Shown in pieces: positions 35,651 to 44,371 of a DNA stretch of 64,000 nucleotides (position 1 is its first letter; every line of letters begins with the position of its first letter). The stretch covers positions 1,863,362 to 1,927,361 of the forward strand of contig CP075364.1 of the NCBI GenBank assembly GCA_019454105.1, read 5' to 3'. The translations under genes were made by a program, and so were the position numbers. The notes below the pieces were generated by a model. That model made no database searches. It was not told where the DNA came from and saw only the letters and a program-made list of their open reading frames with translations. The stretch is from Fimbriimonadaceae bacterium (lineage in GTDB: Bacteria > Armatimonadota > Fimbriimonadia > Fimbriimonadales > Fimbriimonadaceae).

Positions 35651-36160
35651 GTGATCGATCGGTTCCAAATTGTCCCTTTCAGCGTCAGCGAAGGCAACTT
35701 CGCTGAACTCACCCGACTTCTCCATGCTTGCTACGCATCGCTCCTCGAGCAAGGGTTCGAGTTCACGGCCACGAGGCAGTCGGTCGATACGACTCGGGCG
35801 CGGACAGCCTCCGGGGAGTGCTGGATCGGCTTGGACGGCGAGGAATGGGCCGGAACCGTCACTTGGTACCGTCCCGACCCGAACCATCAGGTGGTCGCCT
35901 ACCGCGATCCCAAAGTCGCCCACTTCGGCCAATTGGGGGTGCTGCCGAACGTGCGGGGCCGTGGGCTCGGGAAGGCGCTCGTCGATCACGTTGGCAACCG
36001 GGCGAAAGTGTCTGGCTTTTCACGCTTGGCCCTCGACACCGCGGCTCCTGCGACGGGTCTGCTCGATCTGTACGCTCGCTGGGGTTTCGAAATCGTCGGC
36101 GAGCACGACTGGCGGCCTGGAGTCAACTATCCGAGCCTGGTTCTTGCCAAGACGCTCTAA
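35651..36160 (+). CDS. GNAT family N-acetyltransferase
   Basis: A 169-residue acetyltransferase with the acetyl-CoA pyrophosphate loop QLGVLPNVRGRGLGKALV (motif A) and a C-terminal ARWGFEIVGEHDWR strand-turn typical of GNAT folds. The substrate is unknown. It starts with GTG; a TAGCCT hexamer lies 12 bases upstream. It is divergent from pdxS and shares four bases with the cyclic-nucleotide-binding gene at its 3' end. Confidence 0.88.
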   Translation: MIDRFQIVPFSVSEGNFAELTRLLHACYASLLEQGFEFTATRQSVDTTRARTASGECWIGLDGEEWAGTVTWYRPDPNHQVVAYRDPKVAHFGQLGVLPNVRGRGLGKALVDHVGNRAKVSGFSRLALDTAAPATGLLDLYARWGFEIVGEHDWRPGVNYPSLVLAKTL

Positions 36161-36606
36161 AAGCCTTCGAGCAACAGCAGGCGCTCCAATTGGAGGTTGG
36201 CCGAACGCAGACGCTCGACGACAGTTGCTCCGACGTTCCGAAGCAAAGTCACGCCGATCCTTGGATGGCTCTCCATCAGATGTTCCAACCGGTCTGACTT
36301 GAACTTCGCGAGCACACAGCCGCCGTCGGACGTGACCGTCGCCGTTCGCGGGCCTTGGGCCAGAAGGGCCATCTCTCCGATGATCGCACAAGCCTGAAGA
36401 CGACTCATGGTCTGTCCATCAGGGCTCTGCACGACCGCCTTGCCATCGAGCAGGACGAAGAACTCGGTCGCGTTCGTCCCATGGCGCACGATCTCTTCCA
36501 GGTCGTGATAGGAAACCTCGTCCGCGAGGTCCACGAGGACGCGAACGTCTTCGTCCGAGAGCCCGACGGTCAGATAGCTGTCTCGGAGACCGGCGAAGAG
36601 ATCCAT
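36157..36606 (-). CDS. Cyclic nucleotide-binding (Crp/Fnr-type sensor) domain protein
   Basis: A 149-residue single cNMP-binding domain. The beta-roll contains FFVLLDGKAVVQSPDG, and the phosphate-binding cassette reads IIGEMALLAQGPRTATVT, with Glu and Arg in place. There is no helix-turn-helix or enzymatic domain, so it may act as a stand-alone sensor or adaptor. The start at 36606 is used because the upstream open stretch is antisense-like; a TACGCT hexamer lies 9 bases before it. Confidence 0.85.
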   Translation of the reverse strand: MDLFAGLRDSYLTVGLSDEDVRVLVDLADEVSYHDLEEIVRHGTNATEFFVLLDGKAVVQSPDGQTMSRLQACAIIGEMALLAQGPRTATVTSDGGCVLAKFKSDRLEHLMESHPRIGVTLLRNVGATVVERLRSANLQLERLLLLEGF

Positions 36607-36615
36607 AGGCGAATG

Positions 36616-36621
36616 AGCGTA
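36616..36621 (-). promoter_or_regulatory. Probable leaderless -10 element of the cNMP-binding gene
   Basis: TACGCT (minus strand) ends 9 bases before the ATG at 36606. Confidence 0.35.
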
Positions 36622-36631
36622 CCCCTTGGCC

Positions 36632-37546
36632 CTACTTTCGCAAGAGGCTCTTGGTGATGAAAACCAGGTTAGCGGGCCGCTCGGCGAGCCGCCGGCTGAA
36701 ATACGGGTACCACGACTCGCCAAAGGGGATGTAGACCCGGACGTTGAACCCCTCTTGACGGAGTCTTTCTTGGAGGTCGCGCCGAATTCCGAAGAGCATC
36801 TGCCACTCGAAGACGTCCTTACTGACACCCTCCTGTTCGATAAAGGTCTTCAACTCGCGAATGATGGCTTCGTCATGGGTCGCGATTGCAGGGTAGCGGC
36901 CCTCTTTGATCAGCCTCTTGGCCGCTGCGACATACTGGCGGTCGACTTCGGCCTTGTCCTGGTGGGCCACTGCGGGCGGCTCCAAATAGGCTCCCTTGAC
37001 GATCCGCACGCGCGCGCCGAGACGGATCATCCGGTCAAGGTCAGCGGGTGTCCGAATCAACATGCTTTGCAGCACCGTGCCCGTGTTGGGACGGTCGGCA
37101 AAGACCCGTTCGATCATCGCGACGGTTCGCTCGGTGTACTCGCTGGACTCCATGTCCACCCTCACAAAGGTCTCCCCGGCGGACTCAAGAACTTGCCGCA
37201 AGTTCCGCTCTGCGACCTCGTCCCCTTGATCGAGTCCCAACGCGGTGAGCTTGATGCTGATGTTCAGCTTTTCCACGAACGGACTGGCCTTCATTCGTTC
37301 GAGGATGCGAATGTAAGCGTCACGCTCCCGAGTGGCGGCCTCCTCGGATGCCACGTTCTCGCCCAAGAGGTCCAGGCTGACCCCAAAGCACCGTTCCGCG
37401 AGACCCTCCGCCACGGCCATGGCCTCGTCCAGCGTCTCGCCAGCGACGAAGCGGGAGACCAAGGGACGAAAGATCCGAGACCGGGTGACAAACGCTTTGA
37501 CGAAGGGGAGGGACGAGGCCCGAAGGACGAGGGTGCGGAACAACAT
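36632..37546 (-). CDS. Proline dehydrogenase (monofunctional)
   Basis: FAD enzyme that oxidises proline to pyrroline-5-carboxylate. The 304 residues match the single-domain PRODH form: LNISIKLTALGLD, RVDMESSEYTERT, RIVKGAYLEPP, ATHDEAII, FEWQMLFGIRRDL and the substrate-binding end GESWYPYFSRRLAERPAN with its paired arginines. The P5C dehydrogenase partner is not in the window. It ends 25 bases upstream of the cNMP-binding protein start. Confidence 0.94.
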   Translation of the reverse strand: MLFRTLVLRASSLPFVKAFVTRSRIFRPLVSRFVAGETLDEAMAVAEGLAERCFGVSLDLLGENVASEEAATRERDAYIRILERMKASPFVEKLNISIKLTALGLDQGDEVAERNLRQVLESAGETFVRVDMESSEYTERTVAMIERVFADRPNTGTVLQSMLIRTPADLDRMIRLGARVRIVKGAYLEPPAVAHQDKAEVDRQYVAAAKRLIKEGRYPAIATHDEAIIRELKTFIEQEGVSKDVFEWQMLFGIRRDLQERLRQEGFNVRVYIPFGESWYPYFSRRLAERPANLVFITKSLLRK

Positions 37547-37588
37547 CGTTCGCGATAGACTCGGTGGCGATTGTACTCGGGGCGCCCG

Positions 37589-38209
37589 ATGCGGCTAAGC
37601 TTGACGCCGGTGTTCGTGACTCTGGAAGGGCCAGAAGGCTCTGGAAAGTCGACCTTGGCAATGGGTTTGGCCCGACGCATCCAAGCGACCGGCCAGGAAG
37701 TCGTCTTGACTCGGGAGCCTGGGGCCGGAGTCGTCGGACAAGCGATCCGGCAGATCCTGCTGCATGGGGCCGAATTGACTCCCACTTGTGAGACTTTCTT
37801 GTTCCTGGCCGACCGGGCCCAACACGTCTCAAGCGTCGTCCGCCCAGCGCTGGCGTCAGGAGCCTGGGTCTTGTGCGACCGGTTTTCCGATTCGACTGTG
37901 GTTTACCAAGGCTATGCGCGGGGTGGCGACCTGGAAGCCCTGCGGCGTTGGAACGAGGCAGCGACAGGGGGCCTGCGTCCCGACCTCACGCTCTTGCTCG
38001 ATCTTGACCCGGCCATCGGGCTGGGGCGGCTCCAGAACCCTGACCGGTTGGACAGGGAGCCGATCGAGTTCCACATGCGCGTCCGCGAAGGGTTCTTGGC
38101 CGAAGCGGCCCGAGAACCTGACAGGTGGGTCACAATCGACGCCTCACAGCACCCCGAGGCGGTGCTGGAGGCCACCTGGAGCGCGGTGGAAGCTTCTGTG
38201 GCCAACTAA
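37589..38209 (+). CDS. tmk: Thymidylate kinase
   Basis: Phosphorylates dTMP to dTDP. The 206 residues include the P-loop FVTLEGPEGSGKSTLA, the DRY-like motif CDRFSDSTVVYQGYARG and the TREPG motif with the dTMP-binding Arg. The LID region has few basic residues (GRLQNPDRLDREPIEFH). The frame is open 18 bases upstream from a TTG, but the ATG at 37589 fits the family. It is divergent from proline dehydrogenase, and its stop interlocks with the cheW stop. Confidence 0.94.
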   Translation: MRLSLTPVFVTLEGPEGSGKSTLAMGLARRIQATGQEVVLTREPGAGVVGQAIRQILLHGAELTPTCETFLFLADRAQHVSSVVRPALASGAWVLCDRFSDSTVVYQGYARGGDLEALRRWNEAATGGLRPDLTLLLDLDPAIGLGRLQNPDRLDREPIEFHMRVREGFLAEAAREPDRWVTIDASQHPEAVLEATWSAVEASVAN

Positions 38210-38655
38210 GCCGCGTTTGCCGCTGAAAGGTTGAGCCCCTCGGGCACGACCTTGTCAGGGTCGAGCAAAGCGATCAAACGTCCGCGACTGTGGGCCACGC
38301 CGACCAAGAACGGGTCGTCTCCCTTCTGGACGAGGGAAGGCGGCGGGGTAACTGAGCTCGCCGACAGCGGAAAAATGCCTTCGACACCGTCCACGCGAAG
38401 GCCAAACCGCTCCATCCGACAGTGAACCACGACGTGGTTCCGGCCCGCGGTCGGGGTCGGTCTGCCGAACCGCCGGCTAAGGTCAATGGCGACGACTGAC
38501 TCTCCCCTCAGGTCGAAGAGGCCCAACGCCATCGCAGGAGCCTTGGGGACGGGAGTGACCTTGACGTTGCCAATGATCCTGTCCACGGCCTCGATCGGGA
38601 TCCCGTACAGCTCCCCATCCAAATTGAAAACCACGTATTTGTCGCCTTCCGTCAC
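38206..38655 (-). CDS. CheW-like chemotaxis coupling protein
   Basis: A 149-residue CheW/SH3-like adaptor that would couple a chemoreceptor to a CheA kinase. The family pattern is clear: FNLDGELYGIPIEAVDRIIG, then GLFDLRGESVVAIDLSRRFG, then the C-terminal LIALLDPDKVV. It begins with GTG. No cheA or cheY is nearby. A chemoreceptor gene lies at 61.8 kb in the same window and could be its partner. Confidence 0.92.
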   Translation of the reverse strand: MTEGDKYVVFNLDGELYGIPIEAVDRIIGNVKVTPVPKAPAMALGLFDLRGESVVAIDLSRRFGRPTPTAGRNHVVVHCRMERFGLRVDGVEGIFPLSASSVTPPPSLVQKGDDPFLVGVAHSRGRLIALLDPDKVVPEGLNLSAANAA

Positions 38656-38734
38656 CTTTCAATCGCCTCTTCCAGGGGCGTTCCATATGGGAGCGGTGCC
38701 GAACACGGCGCCTTTCGCAGGAACGGTGGTCATA

Positions 38735-39763
38735 ATGCACTCAATGCTGGCAAGTCTGGCGGCCGTCGCGTTGGCCTTTGGCCAGGATCAATCCGGGCTC
38801 AAAGAATTCGAGAAAAGGGCACTGGATCCGCGAGGGTTGACCGTTGAGTTCAGCGTCAACTGGCGAGGCGCCGCCAAGGCCGCATACTACCGATCGGGCT
38901 CGGACCGCCAGAAGATCGAGGTCGAAGGCGGCGGAGTCCACGAAGAGTTCGTCCAGTCTCCTCTCGGAATGATCTTTATCGATCATTTGAGCAAGACCTA
39001 CGAAGAGTTCATGCCGTTCGAGCGGCTTGCGGCCATGCCACCGGCAGCCAGCGCCCTGGCGACCTATGCTCTAAGCCCGTTTCTTCAGCCTGATTTATAC
39101 CGATTGATCGTTAAGGAACAGTCCTGGAAGCCTGTCCCCTCTGACAAAAGCGCTTGGCGGCTCGACTTATCTCCGCGCGGCGACCGGTTAGAACTCCAAG
39201 TTGACTCCCTGGGCAACCCGGGCCAAGCCAACCACACCGTCGCCACCCAGGATGGCACCCTCGATGTCCAATTCAAGTTCACAAAGTTTGAAGGTGGAGA
39301 CCCTGGGGTCGAGTTTTCCACCGATCCTCCGCTGGGCTATGTACCGATGTCGGTCAAACCGCCGGTCTATCAACTCGCACCGGGCGATCGGCTTTCGCTG
39401 CAGGGTCTTCCGAGCCCAAGCCCACAGGGTTTGGGTGACAACCGGGTCGTGGTGCTCTTCACTCGGCCCGACTGCGTTCCGAGCGCCGCTGGCAAGGAAC
39501 TTTGGAACCAGATCGCGAACCGTTGCCAGACACTCGGGGCACGGTTCATCGAGGTGACCGTCGGCCCCAAGCCCGGCCGCATCGGCGCGTTTCATGACCA
39601 AAGCGGGGAAGTCGCCAAGACGTTTGGTCTGTCCGAGACCCCGGCCTTGTTCGTTCTTGAGTCACTTCGGGCCGTCGCGACCTGGTACGGATACCGAAAG
39701 GGCGAGGACGATTCGATCATGAAGAGCGTACTAGAGCCCTGGCAAAAGCAAGGCGAAGACTAG
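38735..39763 (+). CDS. Secreted protein with an LolA/DUF2092-like domain and a thioredoxin-like end
   Basis: A roughly 342-residue protein of unknown function. A short hydrophobic N-terminus (LASLAAVALAFG) suggests export. The middle is beta-rich, with repeated strands resembling lipoprotein-carrier folds. The last 120 residues look thioredoxin-like: VVLFTRPDCVPSAAG, then FGLSETPALFVLESL, which carries the cis-Pro. Only one cysteine is at the usual CxxC place, so disulfide reductase activity is unlikely. The start is the ATG at 38735 or 38744; the longer open frame runs antisense through cheW and is rejected. It is convergent with the yqgF-like gene. Confidence 0.7.
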   Translation: MHSMLASLAAVALAFGQDQSGLKEFEKRALDPRGLTVEFSVNWRGAAKAAYYRSGSDRQKIEVEGGGVHEEFVQSPLGMIFIDHLSKTYEEFMPFERLAAMPPAASALATYALSPFLQPDLYRLIVKEQSWKPVPSDKSAWRLDLSPRGDRLELQVDSLGNPGQANHTVATQDGTLDVQFKFTKFEGGDPGVEFSTDPPLGYVPMSVKPPVYQLAPGDRLSLQGLPSPSPQGLGDNRVVVLFTRPDCVPSAAGKELWNQIANRCQTLGARFIEVTVGPKPGRIGAFHDQSGEVAKTFGLSETPALFVLESLRAVATWYGYRKGEDDSIMKSVLEPWQKQGED

Positions 39764-40182
39764 CTCCCCAGCACCCGCTCGGCGAGCACGACGGCGGCAA
39801 AGTCATCGATGGGCTCGGGCGGAGTCTGGAGCGTAGCGGGCAGCAACCTCCGCCACCCACGACGGGGGTTGTGCTCCCAATACCGCTCGCGCGCCTGAAG
39901 CGTCGTCTCCCGCTCATCGACGACGAGAATGCCGACATGTGGGAACTGGCTCCTCAAAGCCTCCTGGGTCGGTCGGGACCGACTCCCAGATCCAACGATG
40001 ATCATCGAGAACTCGCGCACGGCGAACGCCTTGAGAGCCCAGTCAGCGACCTCTGACGCTGGCACGACGCGCCGCCAGGCAATCTCGATATTCCCAGAAG
40101 CGAGCCGAGTCACAATGGCAAGTCCACACTTCTCAGTGCCAGGATCGACGGCCAGAACCGTCTTCTCGCCGAGCCCGCTCAT
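39760..40182 (-). CDS. RNase H-fold protein, YqgF/RuvX (RuvC-like) type
   Basis: A 140-residue protein with the YqgF/RuvC start VLAVDPGTEKCGLAIV, holding the first catalytic Asp, a middle VVDERETTLQARERYW with the conserved Glu, and a final PIDDFAAVVLAERVL with Asp. YqgF acts in 16S rRNA 3'-end processing in E. coli; the RuvC-like branch resolves junctions. Which applies here is open. It is the last gene of the seven-gene rlmN-lpt operon and overlaps the DUF3084 gene by four bases. Confidence 0.85.
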   Translation of the reverse strand: MSGLGEKTVLAVDPGTEKCGLAIVTRLASGNIEIAWRRVVPASEVADWALKAFAVREFSMIIVGSGSRSRPTQEALRSQFPHVGILVVDERETTLQARERYWEHNPRRGWRRLLPATLQTPPEPIDDFAAVVLAERVLGS

Positions 40183-41702
40183 CGCAAGCGGAAGTCTAGC
40201 CGGAGCCGGTCGGCGGCTCGGGTCTCGCGCGCGGCGAGGAACTGCACCCGAACCCGGCGGCGCACGCTCGACAGTTCGCTGACTAGCCGCAACAGTGCCG
40301 CTTGGTCGATCTCGCCGAGCGGGTCGGGCTTCCCATAAGCGGGAATGATCCCATCCCGGACAGCTTTGGGCGAAAGTTCGTCCTGCAGGAACTTGGTCAG
40401 TTGACGAAGGATTTGGTTCTGATCGTCAACGCCATCGATACGCGTTTCGGCGACCAACGATCCTGAACCGTAAACGACTGGGTTCGGGAAGAGAGAGACC
40501 ACAACCGGCACAAACTCGTCGCGGAAGGCGTTGGCGAACACTCTGACGATGAGCACCTGTTGGTCTGTCTTGGCCGTGAGACCCTGCAAGAGGCTCTGAG
40601 TCTGCATTTCCGGTGTCATGAGCTTCCCGTCCGCGCCCCGAAGTTCGACCAGGCCCGAGGAGTTCTTGCCTCCCGCGACAGGCTTGGCGCCACGCGCCAT
40701 AGCTTGGGAGTCTGCGGACTCCAGGACGGCCAGCAGCATCGTGCGGGCCTCAGTGGCGTTCAGACGGTTCCCGACTGCTAGCCGCACCAATTCGTCCCCG
40801 CGCGAAAAGATGATCGGCATGAACCGCGACGACTCGGTCGCTCCGGCGAACAACTTGAGGGCGGACTGGGCGTTGGCAAGCTCATTCTGGACTCTTTGGA
40901 GGTCTTCCATCGCCTTTCGGCTCAATCCGCGAAGGTCTTCAAGAGTCTTGTTCGAGATCTCTCGCTCGCTTTCCAGCTTCTTGACCTCGATGTTGAGACG
41001 TTCTGCCTGCTGATTGGCCGTTGCCAGTTCAGTGCTCCTTTGCTCCAATTCGGCCTCAATCTCACGGAGCTCGTTCCTGATCTTGACACTGTCGTTCTTG
41101 AGCTCCGAGTTCTCTCTCAGAGCCCAAAGGTTGTCGCCTTGAAGCTTGCCATATGTCTTCTCCAGCCGATCGTACTGACCTTTCAGGTTGGACAGGCTCG
41201 CTCGGGCAGCTGCAAGGCTCGCTCGGATCCGGGAGACGCTTGTTCTGAGCGTCTGGGCAGTCACCCGCAATTGTTGGACTTGGTTTCTCGCGCTCTTGAC
41301 CTGGCCTTGGGCCTCAGTAAGCCTCCGGCGCTCGGTAGCCAACCTTGACTGCTCGATCGAGAGGTCTCCTTTGGTCTGGCCCAATTCTTCTTGGCTGGTC
41401 CTAAGCTTCGCATCGGCTTCGACCAACCGGCCCTCGAGCCGAGCCAGTTGTCCTTTGACCCGCTCTCCCTCGACCAGCATCACGCGGACCGGCTCAGAGA
41501 AGACGACCAGGACGCCGATAGCCAGCAACGAAGCGAACACACCGGCGAGAGCCGTGATGACGGCGGCCGTATGACGGGGCCGGAGCCGCATCAGAGTGAG
41601 GCGCTTCTTGCCGAGGTGCCGGCCCAAGAGGTCGCCCCAATAGGCGAGGAGGCCGCTCAGCAGCACCACGACCGCGATCAGGAAGACGCCTGCGCCGCTC
41701 AT
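40179..41702 (-). CDS. DUF3084 coiled-coil membrane protein
   Basis: A 507-residue protein. Two N-terminal membrane helices (about residues 4-24 and 45-70) flank a short basic loop. A long coiled coil follows, rich in Leu, Glu, Gln and Arg (about residues 75-260), and a C-terminal alpha/beta domain. This layout matches DUF3084 proteins known mainly from cyanobacteria, whose role is unknown. It starts one base after the lptF stop and overlaps the yqgF-like gene, so it is co-expressed with the LPS export genes and may help envelope assembly. Confidence 0.85.
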   Translation of the reverse strand: MSGAGVFLIAVVVLLSGLLAYWGDLLGRHLGKKRLTLMRLRPRHTAAVITALAGVFASLLAIGVLVVFSEPVRVMLVEGERVKGQLARLEGRLVEADAKLRTSQEELGQTKGDLSIEQSRLATERRRLTEAQGQVKSARNQVQQLRVTAQTLRTSVSRIRASLAAARASLSNLKGQYDRLEKTYGKLQGDNLWALRENSELKNDSVKIRNELREIEAELEQRSTELATANQQAERLNIEVKKLESEREISNKTLEDLRGLSRKAMEDLQRVQNELANAQSALKLFAGATESSRFMPIIFSRGDELVRLAVGNRLNATEARTMLLAVLESADSQAMARGAKPVAGGKNSSGLVELRGADGKLMTPEMQTQSLLQGLTAKTDQQVLIVRVFANAFRDEFVPVVVSLFPNPVVYGSGSLVAETRIDGVDDQNQILRQLTKFLQDELSPKAVRDGIIPAYGKPDPLGEIDQAALLRLVSELSSVRRRVRVQFLAARETRAADRLRLDFRLR

Positions 41703-41703
41703 C

Positions 41704-42810
41704 TCAAGTGTCCCTCCTTTTGATAAGGACGGCCGCGACGATCAGCCCGATGGCGATCGGCAGGAAACTTGCGACAAAGGCCGGGAATCGACCGCCCTGG
41801 GCCGCGATGGAAAGCACGTTGGCCATCAGCAAGTATCCAAAGATGATGACGACGGCGAGCCAAAAGCCGGAACTGGCAGGAACTCGATGGCTCCGAATCC
41901 CAAGAGGCGCGCCGACCAAGCCGAACACCAGCGCGGCCAAGGGAACCGCGAGCTTGTTCCAGTACCCGAACTCCAGGTTGGCGATCTGCGCCCGGTCGGG
42001 GTCGCTGTCCCTCTTGAGAGTCTCGATCTGCTGGGCCATCGCCTCCATCGGAAGCGCGTCCAAGTCGCGGAGCGTCTGGGCCAAGAGTTCCTCCGGCTTC
42101 ACCCTCAGGGGAGTCACCCCCTCGGGATAGGCGTTCGCGAAGCGGACGATCGAGCCCCCATCGGCTGGCACGAGCGTCGCCCCGCCCGCGATCCGCCAAT
42201 CGTCCTCTGATGTGAAGCGCATCTCTTCCGCGCTCAAGAAGGCGGTCGGTTTTTCGTCCTTGTCGTAGAGCACCATGGTGACGCCGCTGAGGGTGCGCCG
42301 TACGAAGTTGAAGTCGCGTGCCACCACGAACGCCCGCAGCCTGCCCCGTTCATAGACAGGACGCGAAGTGGGCTGGGATGTGCGGCCGTCCGTCTCTAAA
42401 TCGATCTGCTTGCGGACTTCGACCGCTTGCTGGGTGGCTCTGGGCACCACGCGCTCGGTGAAGAGAAACGCCAAAAGGAAGACGGCAAGCCCAAAAATAC
42501 CCACCGGAACCATGATCCGGGCCACACTGAATCCTGCCGCCTTCAGGGCCACGATCTCCGAGTCGCTGGACAACCTCCCGAACGCCAAAAGCGAGGCGAG
42601 CAGCACCGCCATGGGAAAAGTCTTGGCGGCCACGCCTGGGAGGAGCAAGAACGTCAACTGAAGGACGACCCCTGGGCTGACCCCTTCGCTCAAATAGCGA
42701 GTGAGCTCGAAGAGAAACGAGCCAGCCATGATGAGCACGGTGAAGATCGCAACGCCGAACGCCCAAGGGCCCCAAAGCTCGGCCAGGACAAGACGATCGA
42801 CCCGCTTCAA
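41704..42810 (-). CDS. lptF: LptF/LptG family lipopolysaccharide export permease
   Basis: A 368-residue inner-membrane subunit of the Lpt ABC transporter, which extracts LPS from the inner membrane. Three helices lie at each end (from DRLVLAELWGPWAFGVAIFT, and the final block after YWNKLAVPLAALVFG), around a periplasmic beta-jellyroll domain. Only one such permease is encoded in the operon, so it may form a homodimer or pair with a distant paralogue. It overlaps lptB by four bases. Confidence 0.92.
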   Translation of the reverse strand: MKRVDRLVLAELWGPWAFGVAIFTVLIMAGSFLFELTRYLSEGVSPGVVLQLTFLLLPGVAAKTFPMAVLLASLLAFGRLSSDSEIVALKAAGFSVARIMVPVGIFGLAVFLLAFLFTERVVPRATQQAVEVRKQIDLETDGRTSQPTSRPVYERGRLRAFVVARDFNFVRRTLSGVTMVLYDKDEKPTAFLSAEEMRFTSEDDWRIAGGATLVPADGGSIVRFANAYPEGVTPLRVKPEELLAQTLRDLDALPMEAMAQQIETLKRDSDPDRAQIANLEFGYWNKLAVPLAALVFGLVGAPLGIRSHRVPASSGFWLAVVIIFGYLLMANVLSIAAQGGRFPAFVASFLPIAIGLIVAAVLIKRRDT

Positions 42811-43565
42811 TTCCCTTCCTCGGGCGGCAGGTCGGGCCCGGGCTCCGATCCGCGGAACCCGTGGCCCAAGTAGTACTTGCGCACGTGCGGGTCCGAGCGG
42901 ATCGCGTCCTCGTCTCCCTGGGCCGTGACTTTGCCCTCGATCAGGATGTAGTTGAAGTCGGTGATGCTGAGCGTGGCGTCCACGTTATGGTCGGTGATCA
43001 AGATTCCGATCCCAGCCGAGGCCAGCCGTCGGATGATCGTCTGAAGCTCTTCGATGGTCACAGGGTCGATCCCGGTGAAAGGCTCGTCAAGAAGGATGAA
43101 GTGCGGCTCCGTGGCCAGGGCCCTGGCGATTTCCACCCGGCGCCGCTCGCCGCCGGAGAGGATCCCTCCTGGCGACCGCATGATCGGCTCGATGTGCAGG
43201 TCCGACGCCAGAGTTTGCACCCGCCGATCCATCTCTCTTCGGCTCAAGCCCCGACCTTCGAGCACCAGCCTCAGGTTGTCCTCGACGCTCAGTCGCCTGA
43301 ACACGCTGCTCTCTTGGGCCAGATATCCGACGCCGGCCCGAGCCCGTTTGAACATAGGCCACCGGGTCACGTCTTTGTCATCAAAGAGCACGCGCCCCGC
43401 TTGGGGCCGCACCAATCCGGTGACCATATAGAAAGTCGTCGTCTTGCCGGCGCCGTTGGGGCCTAAGAGCCCGACGACACGGCCTTGCTCCAACTCAAAG
43501 CTGACGTCGTTGACGACGCGCCGGCCCTTGTAGGCTTTGATCAGGTTCTTGGCCAGGATCTTCAT
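42807..43565 (-). CDS. lptB: LPS export ABC transporter ATP-binding protein
   Basis: A 252-residue cytoplasmic ATPase of the Lpt transporter. It has Walker A GPNGAGKTTTFYM, the LptB-specific GVGYLAQESSVFRRLSV, signature LSGGERRRVEIARAL, Walker B FILLDEPFTGIDP and H-loop ITDHNV. The C-terminus is a little extended and acidic. It overlaps both neighbours, lptF and lptA, by four bases. Confidence 0.95.
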   Translation of the reverse strand: MKILAKNLIKAYKGRRVVNDVSFELEQGRVVGLLGPNGAGKTTTFYMVTGLVRPQAGRVLFDDKDVTRWPMFKRARAGVGYLAQESSVFRRLSVEDNLRLVLEGRGLSRREMDRRVQTLASDLHIEPIMRSPGGILSGGERRRVEIARALATEPHFILLDEPFTGIDPVTIEELQTIIRRLASAGIGILITDHNVDATLSITDFNYILIEGKVTAQGDEDAIRSDPHVRKYYLGHGFRGSEPGPDLPPEEGN

Positions 43566-44371
43566 CGCTGGCCGGGCTCCTTGAAGGCCCCCGAGCCGGG
43601 GCTTCCCTCAGTGAGCACTCTGACGACTTCGAACTTCTCGTTGAACACGACAGTGAGGCGGTCCACGAACATCTCGCCTTCGAACCCAGCTCCCTCTTTC
43701 GGCTGCCGGGTCCCTTCGAACACGACGTTGCCGACCACGCGCAATGTCCTGTCCGACCTGGAATAAGTGGCCCGGTCGCCTTTGACCACATAGGTGCCGC
43801 GACCATCGGCGGCAGAGGCCACCAGCTCGGCCCGGACCGGCCCTCGGATCTCGGCGCCGACCAGCGGTTGGTCCGACTTAGTGCCCAGGGCTTCGAGCGT
43901 GAACACGCCCGACGCTCCGCTCAGGTCGAGATCGCGCTTTCCGCCAGTAACTTGAGTCGTCTGCTTGAACTTGAACGGCCCGGGCGAGACCATACGCGCG
44001 TTTTGACCATCATCGTTCAGGTCGATCCTGCTGCCGGTCACGACCGACGTGCCCTCGCCCCGGACGACCTGGATCCAGACGTCGCCTTGGGCCGATCCTG
44101 ATTCGAGCCGCATCGATTGCCCCTTGGGCTGGGCGATCAGGCCGGAGACCGACCGGGCGCGGAACTCGAGGCCCTGGTCTTTCGAGAAACCTCGGGCCGG
44201 GCTCCCTTGGGCCGCAAACTTGATCTTGCCTCCCTCCAAGAATTCCGCCGAGCTGCTCGGGACCCCGTAGAGCGCGAACTTCCCTTGCCGGTCGCGGATG
44301 AACGGCCGGTCTTGCGCGCCCCAAGCCAAGGCCAGGAGAGCGGCGCCTGCGAGAATTCCGATCCTTCTCAT
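43562..44371 (-). CDS. lptA: LptA/OstA-like periplasmic protein
   Basis: A 269-residue exported protein (signal RRIGILAGAALLALAWGAQ) rich in short beta strands with an OstA-like pattern, for example KGDRATYSRSDRTLRVVGNVVFEG near the C-terminus, shortened here to RATYSRSDRTLRVVGNVVF. It probably forms part of the periplasmic bridge that carries LPS to the outer membrane. Assignment rests on fold pattern and position between lptC- and lptB-like genes. The start at 44371 overlaps the lptC stop by four bases; the longer frame is rejected. Confidence 0.82.
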   Translation of the reverse strand: MRRIGILAGAALLALAWGAQDRPFIRDRQGKFALYGVPSSSAEFLEGGKIKFAAQGSPARGFSKDQGLEFRARSVSGLIAQPKGQSMRLESGSAQGDVWIQVVRGEGTSVVTGSRIDLNDDGQNARMVSPGPFKFKQTTQVTGGKRDLDLSGASGVFTLEALGTKSDQPLVGAEIRGPVRAELVASAADGRGTYVVKGDRATYSRSDRTLRVVGNVVFEGTRQPKEGAGFEGEMFVDRLTVVFNEKFEVVRVLTEGSPGSGAFKEPGQR

